DNA of 64,000 nucleotides, from NCBI GenBank assembly GCA_016617855.1, contig JAECUM010009736.1, positions 1 through 64,000 of the forward strand, written 5' to 3'. The number at the start of each line of letters is the position of its first letter. Position 1 is the stretch's first letter. The notes beneath the pieces were generated by a model. That model did not search any database and had not been told where the DNA came from. It saw nothing but the letters and a program-made list of their open reading frames with translations. This document shows positions 1-10,320 of the stretch, one piece after another. The stretch is from Megalonaias nervosa. Taxonomy: Eukaryota > Mollusca > Bivalvia > Unionida > Unionidae. The translations under genes were made by a program, and so were the position numbers.

Positions 1-107
1 TTTATTACAAAGAGAAATATATCCAATTCTGAGCCAAACACATTTGTTCTTTGTTCCAATCATTATATATATACTAAAATTTTAATTTAAATACTTGTCT
101 TAATTAT

Positions 108-1277
108 ATGGAGGAATTATCGGCAATTGAACCTCAGATAACCAGATTTGATCTTGACAGACTATCAGAATATAACTTTAGTACTTTGATGCAAGATCTG
201 GCATTAACGGATGAGGATAATATCGAACGTATTCGTGAAGCAAAAAATGAATTTCGTGACGATGGTGCTGCTCATGTATGGTCAACATTCAGAGTCGGAA
301 ATGTTACTAATATGATGAATGACAAACGAGGAAAGGTAATTATTAATCACCTTGATGATCAAAAATATTTTATTTTAATAAAATTTATTGCAAATACAAA
401 AGAAGATATTTGGATTATTCGTGACAAACGCGATCCAGTACACATACAATCAGGAAATAATATTGTTCTCTTAAATAATAAATCTAAGCCCGGAATACTA
501 ACAGGTGTTGACAAATTATATTATATACAGAGTTATCCAACAACTGCAGTTGTATATGGAATATTTCCGTTGAATAATAAACCTGATGTCGGGGATCTAA
601 AACCTATGAAATTGTCAGAATCAAGAATAAACTGTGTAGCTGAACGAGTTACAGAACATTTTACAAATGCGATACGTGGTAATGGTTTAACAGATTTACG
701 ACGTAAAAAAATAAATACTTAGGCAGAATCAGTTAAAGATACCGGAGCGTCTATCAAAGATGTCGCTGAACTAGAAAAGAAATTAAGATTTCCAATAACA
801 GTAAAAACGCTGACAGGAGAGATTTTATATAAATCGAAATATGAATCAAGAGGAGCTCCAATAGATATTATTGATCATAATTCGCACGCATGGACCTCAG
901 CAGTAACAGTATTTCCACGAGATAGAAAAGTTAAATTTTATGATGGTCATATATTTGATTTTATCAAAAATATCAGTAAAAGTGACCCTGTGTCTGTTTG
1001 GTTATTTCAAAGTTCAGAATATGATCATTACGATCAGTTTGTACGGCCTAATGGTGACATTTACCGTACAGAATCTCTTAATGTAGAAATGGAAAATCTT
1101 GCGCTGAAATATACTTCAGACGATGTCAAAATTAGACAATTATTAAATAATTGTTTTACAGTTCCATCCGTAGCAGCTCATTTTGCTCAGGAGAAAAATT
1201 TATGGAAACCAACACGATCGGAATTTCTTGAGGATATTCATAAAAGTTGCGTAGAATATGGACAAATACAACTATAG
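108..1277 (+). pseudogene. N-terminal part of the element A polymerase-like protein, one in-frame stop
   Basis: One reading frame runs from the ATG at 108 to 1277 and is broken only by a TAG at 720-722, after which the same frame continues for 185 codons. The second half contains a compact conserved-looking stretch (for example ESRGAPIDIIDHNSHAW near 850-900 and AHFAQEKNLWKPTRSEF near 1175-1225). It leads directly into the polymerase motif A region that continues in another frame from 1258. I recall similar long proteins predicted in arbuscular mycorrhizal fungi, but cannot check this. I infer that this is the N-terminal, possibly exonuclease or terminal-protein-like, part of one large protein. 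No catalytic motif is recognised with certainty in it. The stop may be decay, a sequencing error or read-through. Confidence 0.55.
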
Positions 1278-1893
1278 TGACATTATATCCGTCGATATGG
1301 TGGCATGTTATCCTGGAAGTTTTCTTGGATACGGAGAATGTTCTAAATACTTTAAGAGATTCGGACATCCATCACACGAAATGACCAGGGTTGCAATAAA
1401 CGGACATTTACCAGATTTTGATTTAACAGGATTTGCTCATGTAGAATCATTCGAATTTGCAGAAAATCTCCATCCGATTACTTATACTTGGTTTGGAAGA
1501 CATTTTTCAGAGCGATGTTGGGTTCCAATAGTACTATTGCGATCTATGCTTGATGTTGGAATTTTAATATCTTTACAGGTGAGTGAGGCGATTATATCAT
1601 ATAGTCCACAGAAACAAATTTGGTTACCAGAACCAAATAGATTTAATACTGATGATGTCAGGAAAGAATTCCCTAATCTTAATGAAGATGATATTATTAA
1701 AATTACTAATAATATACGTAAATGCAGAGACGAGCATGATGAAAAACTTGCAAAAGATCTTGGTAGAAGGATAATTGGTAAATTTACTCAAGGAGGAGCC
1801 TATGATCATAAAAGACACTGTACAAGATTAATTATGGACGATGCTGAACTCGATTTTATAATTGCTGATACAACAGAAAAAACACATTTATAA
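1258..1893 (+). pseudogene. Element A family B-like DNA polymerase, palm region with motif A
   Basis: The frame is shifted relative to 108-1277, and the two overlap by 20 bp, which marks a frameshift near 1250-1258. The segment SVDMVACYPGSF (residues about 11-22) fits motif A of family B polymerases (an aspartate followed by a YP pair). The segment GRRIIGKFTQGG (about residues 162-173) lies where a template/dNTP-binding motif would be expected. The frame closes at 1893, just after a run of six A at 1876-1881. The downstream frame from about 1880 continues the same protein, so a one-base slip in the A run explains the break. I infer a role in element replication. The polymerase family assignment rests on short motifs only. 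Confidence 0.55.
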
Positions 1894-1910
1894 ATCGGAG
1901 TAATGCTTAT

Positions 1911-3629
1911 TTGTCAGACGGAACCAAACTAGGTACAATTGTGAGTTATCTTGATGGTGACTCACCACAATTTACTCATTTAAGATCATCTATGTTGGCA
2001 TATGTTTCTATAAATCTACTGTCTATGATAAATAGATTTCCTCGTGATGCTGTCAGAGTAGCAACGGATTCGTTTTATATAAATAAAAAATATACGGATT
2101 TATTAAAACCACTACTTGGTAATGGTGAATGGGGGTCATGGAGAATAAAACAAGAAAATATATTTAGTTATTCTGAATCTGCCGACGTTGAAATTAAGGA
2201 AATATATCACAAAAATAATAATCAGGTATCAAATTCATCAGCACCATCTGTATATGATCCTATATCTAGACATAAAACTGTTTATCTTAATGGATGCGGT
2301 GGTTCAGGTAAAACAACTCGTGTGATTAAATTATTCATGAATAATAATTCGGATATAATTGTTTTGACACCGACACATAAATTAGCCAGAGAAATAAAAG
2401 AACGAGGAGTAAAATCGTGTACTTATCATAGTTTCTTTAGATGGTGTGGAGACACATGGACTCCCGAACGAATGGGTGAAAAATATATACCTAAAATTAT
2501 CATTTGGGACGAGATATGCACGGTGCTGTTAGAAATATTAAAAACATTTCTTGAATGGTTATTGACGAAAAATACTGCTGTGATAATGTGCGGTGATCAT
2601 GGTCAACCACCACCCTTTGTTGGACAGTCTCCACATGAATGGCTGAAGAATAATGTAGATTATTATGAAGAAATAAATGATGATCATAGAGCTATTGATG
2701 AACCACTGAAGGAATTTAAAAGATTAATCAGACTACAACCAGACAGAGTACAATGTGAAATAATGCGAGGAGTAATTCCAGAGACTTCTATGAGTGATTT
2801 TCTAAATTTATGGAATCCCGCTGATTTAATAGTTGCAAGTAGAAAGATAGTTCGTGATGAACTACAGAATAAATTATTTCTGTTACATAAAGAAAAGTTT
2901 TCAGATCAACCAGTACCCTTGTGTTATCGCCCAGCAGATACTCGACGACAGAATATTGATGTTGAAATTCCTGGTGGAGATACTGAAAGTATCCGAGTAC
3001 AGAATCTTGTCTTGAATGATATTGTTTTAGTCGATATTAATGTCGTTGAGAATGCGCTGAATATGAATAAATCACCGTGGACATTAGGATATGCTATAAC
3101 AATCCATTCTTCACAGGGGTTAACTATTTCTGATACAAATATTTGGATTATAGATGATCGGATCGAATGGTCGAATTTAGTCTATCTCGCAGTTTCTAGA
3201 GTCAGAAGAATATCTCAACTACATAGGATTATTATGAATTTCATAGAAAATAATGATCAGACTGTTAACGATGACGTAATAAGAAAACAATTATCTGGTT
3301 ATAAGCAGTGTGATAAAAAAAAAAATAATCGTGATTTTGATATTAATGTTGAATTTATTATAAAACTAAAACAACTACAGAATAATAATTGCGCAAGTTG
3401 CAACTGTAATATGTTGTGGCAATATTTGAATAATAATCCAAGGCAATTTACCGTAGATATAATTAATAGTGATCTTGGTCATACACGTGATAATGTGATG
3501 CTGACCTGTCTTGAATGCAATCGACGTCGGGGCGCTGCACGCCCTGGTTCTGGTTATGTAATTGTATGTGGTGGCAATTGTGTGTCTTCAGGGATTACCT
3601 GTAATTGTTCACGTACAAATCCACGTTGA
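1911..3629 (+). pseudogene. Element A polymerase motif C fused to SF1 helicase and HNH endonuclease domain
   Basis: A 572-codon frame without an ATG at its start (TTG at 1911), because it is the continuation of the upstream polymerase frames. In order: residues 48-56 RVATDSFYI resemble polymerase motif C; residues 129-136 GCGGSGKT are a Walker A; WDEI near 200-203 is a Walker B; GDHGQPPPF near 229-237 is SF1 motif III; TIHSSQGLT near 405-415 is motif V; and LAVSRVRR is motif VI, so a Pif1/RecD-like superfamily 1 helicase is clear. The C-terminus has CASC, then GHTRDNV and CLECN, the pattern of an HNH/treble-clef nuclease. Polymerase, helicase and nuclease on one chain would unwind, copy and cut DNA together. 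The last 25 codons overlap the convergent integrase gene, so the original stop may have been earlier. Confidence 0.75.
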
Positions 3630-4533
3630 GGTGCGGTAGAATCTAATCTGTAGATTGGAGGTCTACCAGTGGATCTAACCACACTAGAAATTGTATGTGT
3701 AGTCACGCTCCAGATAGGATCGGTTGCTCTTTTTTTACCACCTTCAAGTTCACCAGGTTCGTATAAATATCTTACAATTACATTATCTAATACTGGTTGA
3801 GGTTGATGTCTGTCATTACTACGGGGTATATATTTTTTTGTGATCGCAATAGAAGGTTTCATGGAAGTTGAACGAGTAATTTCATTATTTAATGCAGATA
3901 TCACACTTGGTAACCTCGCAACCCATTCACGAGATCTCTCACCGGATTTAAAGTCAGTAGATATTTCTTTTGCATATTGGTATCCAAATAACCGCTCGGC
4001 AAGTGTTCGATTAAATCGTTCAACAATTGCCTGATCACGATGAATTTCAGTATGTCCTCGTCTGATTTTAACGTTATATTTCTTCATCAACAATAATACT
4101 GTACCAAGAAATTCTTTGCCCGGATCAACCTGTAATAATTGTGGCCATCGCAAAGGTCCTCGATGATAAATTCGTTCGAACGCAGATGCAACTTCGGATG
4201 CTGTCTTTGTTGATAATGGTTCAGCATCTTTATATTTACTTGCAACATCAACGACAGTTAATGCGTATTTGTATGTGCGTGATTTTCGTCCACGTGTTTT
4301 AACAGTATCATGTGGTAAAAACAAAATATCTGCTTGATGAACCTCATTAGGGACGCTGACATCAAAATGTGAATATTGAATATTTTTAGGTGGTGGTAGA
4401 TAAATTTGCCATATTGCCTGTCGTGCTAACCACGCTGCAGCAACAGAACGTGAGACTTTGCTGCTTCAGATAATTTAGTAATCGCTGATCTACCTCTCCA
4501 ATATCCTCTTGGGCTATAATAAATGGATTCCAT
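3554..4533 (-). pseudogene. Element A retrovirus-like (rve) integrase, one frameshift
   Basis: The likely start is the ATG at 4533. The first 26 codons are in one frame and the rest, down to 3554, in the next, so a single-base slip lies near 4456-4464. The DDE triad is visible: the first Asp in VHQADILFLP (codons near 4340), the second in LLQVDPGKEF and the Glu in IVERFNRTL. The C-terminal third (RPPIYRLDS...REQLQVIP) looks like the small SH3/DNA-binding tail of Polinton integrases; no chromodomain is seen. The protein would insert linear element DNA into the host genome with short target duplications. The gene is convergent with the helicase gene and overlaps its last 76 bases. Confidence 0.85.
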
Positions 4534-4549
4534 TATAATATTTATATAA

Positions 4550-5065
4550 TTAATTACCAGCCCCTAACATTATTTTACTTTTCATGGCAGATTTTACTAG
4601 AAAACTAACTAATTTATCTCTAACAGATTTATTTGGTATAGAATTTAATGCATGAATCAATTTTACATCTGCGAGATGCCTTTGTTGTAAATCTTTACTT
4701 TTATACGCAACATCATGAACATGACACACTTGATCAATCTTATTTACTGGATGCTCTCCTGGTCTTGGTTGATCTTGATCATCAAGTCGGATATCAAGTC
4801 GAGTTCCAGGACCACAATAATTATACCCTGGTAAGTGTTTTTCCCCCGGATATTTAGCCCACGGAGTTCCAGGTAATTTTCCTAATAAAGCGGCTATATC
4901 TCCACCTGTATTTGTCCCTGAATCAGACATGGAGATAAATTTATATTTTTTCGTGCCGCATTTTACACATTTACCTGTTAATGCACGTCGTTTATTTTTT
5001 GTTATTATTGTTGTCAGTCCAGTAGTGGGTGTAGATAATCTACATCGAACACAATATAGACTCAT
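4550..5065 (-). CDS. Zinc-ribbon (DUF5679-like) protein fused to a parvovirus-type phospholipase A2 domain
   Basis: I start at the ATG at 5065 rather than further upstream because MSLYCVRC is where zinc-ribbon proteins of this kind begin and because the divergent ATPase starts at 5078. The protein is 171 residues. Cys5, Cys8, Cys33 and Cys36 form a four-cysteine zinc ribbon. Residues 80-90 (GYNYCGPGTRL) give the YxGPG calcium-binding loop of secreted/parvoviral PLA2, and residues 111-121 contain the HDxAY catalytic His-Asp pair. In parvoviruses this domain breaches the endosomal membrane during entry, and PLA2-like genes are known in some Polintons. I infer a virion entry role. The reading frame is intact. 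The tail is basic (KSAMKSKIM). Confidence 0.8.
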   Translation of the reverse strand: MSLYCVRCRLSTPTTGLTTIITKNKRRALTGKCVKCGTKKYKFISMSDSGTNTGGDIAALLGKLPGTPWAKYPGEKHLPGYNYCGPGTRLDIRLDDQDQPRPGEHPVNKIDQVCHVHDVAYKSKDLQQRHLADVKLIHALNSIPNKSVRDKLVSFLVKSAMKSKIMLGAGN

Positions 5066-5077
5066 ATTATTAATAAT
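5066..5077. promoter_or_regulatory. 12-bp divergent spacer between PLA2-like and ATPase genes
   Basis: Only 12 AT-rich bases (ATTAATAATATG and its context) separate the two start codons, so the promoters and 5' leaders of both genes must overlap the other gene's coding sequence or be extremely short. Confidence 0.4.
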
Positions 5078-5746
5078 ATGGATATAATTGACTTTTCGGC
5101 GACACGAAAACAGGAGCCAGTGAAGCACCATTCAGCATTACCAAATTCGATAAGGATGATTATAATAGGTCCATCTGGATCAGGTAAAACACAACTATTA
5201 TTAAATTTAATAATGCGATGGTTAAAATGGAGTAAATTGTATTTAGTAGCACCATCCGTAGATGATCAACATTGTTACGAAGTACTTAAGGATTTTAACG
5301 AGAAAGTGAAATCAGTTAATAAAGACGGAGACGATGTTGTTGACTTTATCACCGATATTGATGAAGCCCCATCTGTAGATGACCTAAATGGATTTATTAA
5401 TAATTTAGTGGTGTACGATGATATTATGTTGGACAAACAATCTAATCCGGCTAGAATATTTTCTCGAGGTAGACACAAGAATACGGACGTGATTTATGTT
5501 ACACAAAGATATACACAAATACCTAAAGTGATCAGAGACAACTGCAATATTTTGGTTGTGTTTAATGGAGTAGATAATTATACTTTACAGAATATTTATT
5601 ATACTTGGTGTTCGGGGGATATGGACATGATGAAATTCAGAAACTTCTTTTCAAAAGCACAATCTGCTCCGTTCGGATTTATAACAATAAATCTTCATGA
5701 CCCAAGATCCAGATATCGTATAGGTCTGGATAAAATCTTTGGTTAA
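5078..5746 (+). CDS. Element A packaging ATPase (A32/FtsK-HerA type)
   Basis: The 222-residue frame is intact. Residues 31-38 GPSGSGKT are the Walker A motif, residues 111-116 VVYDDI the Walker B, and SRGRHKNTDVIYVTQRY (about 128-144) matches the conserved stretch that follows in A32-like ATPases of Polintons and large DNA viruses. In this family the enzyme pumps viral DNA into the preformed capsid. The length fits the family (about 200-260 residues). It is divergent from the PLA2-like gene and is the last recognisable gene of element A. It is the least damaged gene in this element, which suggests that the insertion is not extremely old or that the damage is random. Confidence 0.88.
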   Translation: MDIIDFSATRKQEPVKHHSALPNSIRMIIIGPSGSGKTQLLLNLIMRWLKWSKLYLVAPSVDDQHCYEVLKDFNEKVKSVNKDGDDVVDFITDIDEAPSVDDLNGFINNLVVYDDIMLDKQSNPARIFSRGRHKNTDVIYVTQRYTQIPKVIRDNCNILVVFNGVDNYTLQNIYYTWCSGDMDMMKFRNFFSKAQSAPFGFITINLHDPRSRYRIGLDKIFG

Positions 5747-6144
5747 TCTGTGATTAACTCTGCTCCTCCTCTGCTAGAGAATTATTTCCCCTTTCTATGT
5801 ATGTCTGTATGTATGCATGTTTGTCTGTATTTTAATTTATCAAAAATAATCAGTAGATCCCAGCGATTACCCTTCAATGGAGCCCCTCGATAGCCTGTGT
5901 GACTTTCATGGGGTCCTTACATTGTCATTCTCTCTCTTATGACTATTATGCGGCACACCCATGTTCTGTTTCTTTTGGCTAACACCCTTTCTGGATGTTT
6001 ATTTGGGGGTTCTTCCATGGGGCAGAGAGCTCAAGGCATACTACTGATTATTTTAGGGGGGGGGGGTATTGCATAGACACACCTCCCGGCGAATTTCTAA
6101 TCGACGAAAGTGAAATATTAGCAATTCAGAAGGCTGTCTAGGCA

Positions 6145-6375
6145 TTGCGATTTCGATAAAACCCCCACGAAACCCCGGGGTAGAATCCAAAATGGAACCC
6201 GATCACGAGATACGTGGTGATTTATCGAAATCTCAGGGGATGCCTCCCCCCCCCACTTATTAAAAGACGTGGGCGACCCGGGGACCCGAACCCATCTCGG
6301 CGAGATCTGGGGTCGAACAGCAAACATCAGTATTAAAGTTTCCAACAACTTTAACATTGAGCTAACGAACTCGAC
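6145..6375 (-). repeat. Possible tRNA-derived SINE-like repeat
   Basis: On the minus strand TTAGCTCAATG (near 6357-6367) resembles a pol III box A and GGGTTCGGGTCCC (near 6275-6290) resembles a box B, spaced wider than in a plain tRNA. No acceptor stem can be closed, so it is not a functional tRNA. The 3' part holds a perfect 12-bp inverted repeat, GATTTCGATAAA at about 6147 and its complement at about 6221. No target duplication was found. Confidence 0.35.
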
Positions 6376-7130
6376 TACAAATATATGTTTTAGAAATTAT
6401 TATATGTGATTATTGTGCAATAGCATTTGATATCTGATTTTACAAATAAATAAATATTTATAATTTTATTAAGATATTTTGCCATTATATATATGAACCG
6501 ATTAAAAAGTATTATATATAAAATTAAAACACGGAAATAAACTGCACACAAATACCTGGACTATCGATAAACACAACTATTGTTTGAACTACTACGTCAC
6601 ACGTCCTTGAAAAATCGGTACGCATACCTATCTCAGTACATATATTATGTATGACTCACTTCACACTGTATATACACGCAATATCTGATCTGGATAAATT
6701 CATAGCAGCAGGAAGGGTGAATGACCACATATGTGTGTAAGATAACAGCAGACAAGAAGGGAAGATGATATGCGCGGTATGGCAGTCGAACCCTACACAT
6801 TTGTCTTAATCATAATGCAAAATTTGCTCGAAACCAATTTGTAGGGTCCACCGCAGCAAGGGGGGGTGGGGGTGGACAGACATTTGGTAATGAATATGTT
6901 TGCCTGATGATTAAGACAAATGATTTCGCGGTATGGCAGTCGAACAGACCACTTGCCTCAATTATCACTAAAATTTGGCTTAATTATAAGAGTGGTCTGT
7001 TCACCCTTCCTGCTGCTGTTTATATCTGGCAAACCCTTATTAGGAATCTGCTTGCCCAAGTACTTGTCAGTTTATTGATACTTCTTTTGTGTCTCACTTT
7101 CAAATCATGAATATAGAGCAACATTTTGGA

Positions 7131-7132
<2 letters not shown>

Positions 7133-7220
<88 letters not shown>
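7133..7220. repeat. (AT)n microsatellite
   Basis: About 44 uninterrupted AT dinucleotides. The open frames that cross it are low-complexity artefacts. Confidence 0.97.
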
Positions 7221-7223
<3 letters not shown>

Positions 7224-8720
7224 TATATAAACTGACAATCACTCGCTCAATCAGATTATATATATGTGTATGTGTGCTTGGAATTATGCAGAGCTGTTTA
7301 TGGAAGCTACATTGACAGCCAGTCCATCTGACTGAATAGAGATACGTTCACATTTATATAGCAGTAACGTTGTCACAGCAGCAATTGCAATAGCATCACG
7401 AGAAGGTCCATACATAAACATATCAAGTCTTATTGTGAACTCCTAAAAGCATTGTAATACGTGCGCATAGCTCACATAGTGCAAGTGCAATACCGCGCAA
7501 AATCAGCCCACATAGTAATTATACTTAGACAATATAAGGACACTGAATAATAGAAACTACATTAAAACTCCGATATTACAGAAGATTTATTTCTCGAAAC
7601 AGAGGCATCTCAAAAAGAGGAAAGAAATCTTCTGGTGGTAAACTGTAGATTAGGAACATAGGGATAGAGACAATCACGTCTGCTATTGGAAAAGTCTAAA
7701 CCTAGTGGGTGCCTTAAAGACTGAAAGGACAATAGCAGAAACATTTGCGGACGTTTGCTTCACGGCGAAAAATAAATACAATACTTTTGGAAGCAACAGT
7801 GGAAATATTCCATGAGTTGTTTATATTAGTATCAAATAAGTAAAAATGGGGTCAGTTCCAATGTATCCAACTGTAGAAAACATAGGCGCGGACTTTAAAC
7901 CTGGATAAATATAAAGACAAGAGCCTGAATACGTTCTGCTATGTCCATGAATATGAATTTATTCTCTGCTGTTTGTATTAACAACTTAATGAAAGCTGTC
8001 ACGCCTGGTAATGGTGTTACAGACTTAGAATCAATTAGTCACTACAAACAAGCGCTGATGCATTCTAATCCCCCGACAGACCCTTTCTGTTCATTAATTT
8101 TGGCTTGAACATCCTGCTGAGGGGTTTGATCTGTTTAGAGTATAGACGACGGAAAGAAACAAAACCGCAAGAAGTGCAGTGTACACCAATATTTATGCAT
8201 TGCTTTATATGTATCAGCATACAATACGATTGTAACAGTTAACTTAATGGACGTAAGAGAAAGCAAATCCATAGACGTAACAGAAAGCAAATTCAGCAGT
8301 TGAAATTCCAAACAATAATAGGACCCTCAAACAACGTCAGATTCTATAGGATCGGGGAATAGAATATGGTAGGAAAAAAGAATAAATCGCAGTATTATCA
8401 AGTGATCTACGAAGAAGGACGCATATAAGAGCGAGAGGCCGTGACCATGCCAGAAAATAATTACTATTATAGGTTGCGACAGCCGAAAACAAATATACAC
8501 TCAGGAAAGTATAAAACATGTGAGATATCACAATGCAAACGTAAACCACATCACAGCAAAGGCAAGGACAGTCTGAGACACCTTGTTCAGATGAAACTCA
8601 AGCAAAGATCATTCTTAAAAAAGAATAAAAAAGAATAAAAGCTTTGGAAGAAAATCCACCTAAAGCCGACAACAATAACAGGATACTGATAAAGTAACAG
8701 AGACAGACAGACAGGCAGAC

Positions 8721-8721
8721 A

Positions 8722-8793
<72 letters not shown>
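8721..8793. repeat. (GT)n(GA)n compound microsatellite
   Basis: Ten or so GT units pass directly into about 26 GA units. The second duplication copy has a GA-only array at the same place. Confidence 0.97.
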
Positions 8794-8797
<4 letters not shown>

Positions 8798-9359
8798 ACA
8801 TACATAAACATCAACATTAAAACAGAAAGCAAATGAATGACAATTCAAGAGAAGTTGAGCTTTAAGCCCATAAACACAAAGATAGAAACACAGTAACACA
8901 CACAATTTCCAAAATGAGGATAGAAGTAAAACACATTAGATTTTCGAAAGTGGTGGAATAGAAAGTAAATGACGACCGACACAACGTATAGGGAGGGAGG
9001 TGAGCACTGACCTAGAAACATCTAACACAAGACACCTTGGGTATTTTGGAAATCAGAAAGATGAACCTCAGTCAAAGTTTTATGAAATACTAAGCATTCA
9101 GCTTCCACCTCCTTTACATCGACTACTCTGTGTATACAGTGTAAATGCATGTGTCATGTGGAACAGATTTTACAAAAATAAATGTCATATCAATCTGTGT
9201 GGATATATTCTTATCTCCTATGTAATTACTGTATCCCATTCACACTATCAGTGTAAAGAAAATATGTCAATATAACAAATCTATATGCGCAGCGGTTTTT
9301 ATCACCAGGGAAAGAGAGTGGATGGTGGGCACATCAGCGTAATTCATAAGCTGGATGGT

Positions 9360-9597
9360 GGGACTAATCTTCGCAGAGACGCACCAGAAATGCGTCGCTT
9401 TTGCGACAGGCGTTGTATTTAATCCACGAGGAGTAAAGGTAATTGATACCATCTCAGTTTGTTCAAAAATACTTCAATATTTGCAAAACTCATTTGCAAA
9501 TTTAGGTGCTGTCTCATTTCATACGTTAGTGGTAATAGTTAGATTAGGAGTAAACTATTTAATTGGTTGGTGCGATTTTAAATCTATTGAAAACTAG
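9360..9597 (+). other. Short open frame kept in both segmental duplication copies
   Basis: The 3' part of this frame (LQYLQNSFAN...LGVNYLIGWC, ending in TAG at 9595) is matched by the frame ending at 40,316 in copy 2 (PQYLQNPFAN...LGVKYLIGWW). The downstream half looks like one hydrophobic segment. Both frames read through the same positions, but the N-terminal parts differ. I do not recognise it. It may be the last exon of a duplicated gene or a fragment of a repeat. Confidence 0.3.
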
Positions 9598-10320
9598 TCT
9601 TTCCCTGATTTATAGAAAAGAAACTGATCAATAAACTTTATTTGTTGAAATAAAATGATCATGAGGTGTATAAATAAACGAATATCTGGTTCGAAGGAAC
9701 TCCACTTTTCAAAACGGCGAATGTTAAATGATTGGTTCCTTAAGGTTCATTGCATTTCCTATTCATCAGCGATCTGCATACCAACATAATTAAAAACATT
9801 ATTTAAAAACAAGTCATTTGACTATTCGTTGCAATATTGTATTTTTTGGTTTACGAGTCGGTAATCATATTCGTATGTATTTTCTACGGTAGACCCCTTT
9901 GCCAGGTACATTACAGATTAGTTATTAAATGTGAACTGACGTCAGAGACAGTTTAATGTGGTACGTTTTCATATCTGTATTTTGTTTGTAACTGTTCAAT
10001 AAAGGCCATCATGCATGGCTCAAATTTACAATAGTATTTAATTAGCAAACATGTGACTTATTTATAAGCATTACTGCCAATGTATCGTTCACCTTCCTTG
10101 ACTTGGATGTCAGTCTTTTCATTACTTCTAAACATAAACCTATACGTTTGCAACTATATAAAATACATCCAACATATAAATAGACATAACATAATAAATT
10201 TTAAAAAATGACGAATTGGAACTGTTCTTAAAATGCTGTTAAATTGACCTAAAAATAAATCGTCCATATATCTTGACAACTTTCAACGAATACTGGTTTA
10301 ATATGTGATGCATGCAGGTT

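Larger units (their letters stand above)
1..5746. mobile_element. Element A: endogenous Polinton-like virus, left part outside the window
   Basis: The stretch holds a polymerase-helicase-HNH protein (+), an integrase (-), a zinc-ribbon/PLA2-like protein (-) and an A32-type packaging ATPase (+), packed with little spacing and in AT-rich DNA. This gene set is typical of Polinton/Maverick-like viruses. No capsid or protease gene is seen, so either they lie left of base 1 or they were lost. I could not find terminal repeats; the right end is placed at the ATPase stop only because no coding signal follows. Several genes carry single-base frameshifts or stops, so this is an old insertion. Confidence 0.75.
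5747..7277. other. Host-like spacer DNA without a recognisable gene
   Basis: AT-rich DNA with a G run near 6056-6066, a possible tRNA-like repeat on the minus strand (6145-6375) and an AT microsatellite (7133-7220). The bases TTCGCGGTATGGCAGTCGAAC near 6926-6946 partly repeat a stretch near 6770-6792. I see no conserved coding frame. Confidence 0.5.
7278..10320 (+). repeat. Segmental duplication, copy 1
   Basis: By eye this stretch aligns, with many substitutions and indels, to 37,824-42,310 in the same orientation. Shared landmarks are GCCAGTCCATC (7318/37,862), ATCTTCTGGTGG against ATCTCCTGGTGG (7626/38,048), the GA microsatellite (8740/39,251), YLIGWW-encoding DNA (9560/40,258) and AAGCATTACTGCCA (10,065/42,064). 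I see no intact gene. Confidence 0.75.

Noticed and set aside
108..1277. Alternative genetic code with TAG read as an amino acid
   Set aside because: Stops in the window are TAA, TAG and TGA, fall at unrelated residues (for example a Walker A lysine) and occur with frameshifts, as expected of decay.
5275..5478. Minus-strand frame within the ATPase
   Set aside because: Antisense shadow of an intact, recognisable gene.
6245..6375. Functional tRNA gene
   Set aside because: Box A- and box B-like stretches exist, but no acceptor or anticodon stem closes.
8587..8905. Ser/Leu and Thr/His repeat frames, minus strand
   Set aside because: Translation of the GT/GA microsatellite.
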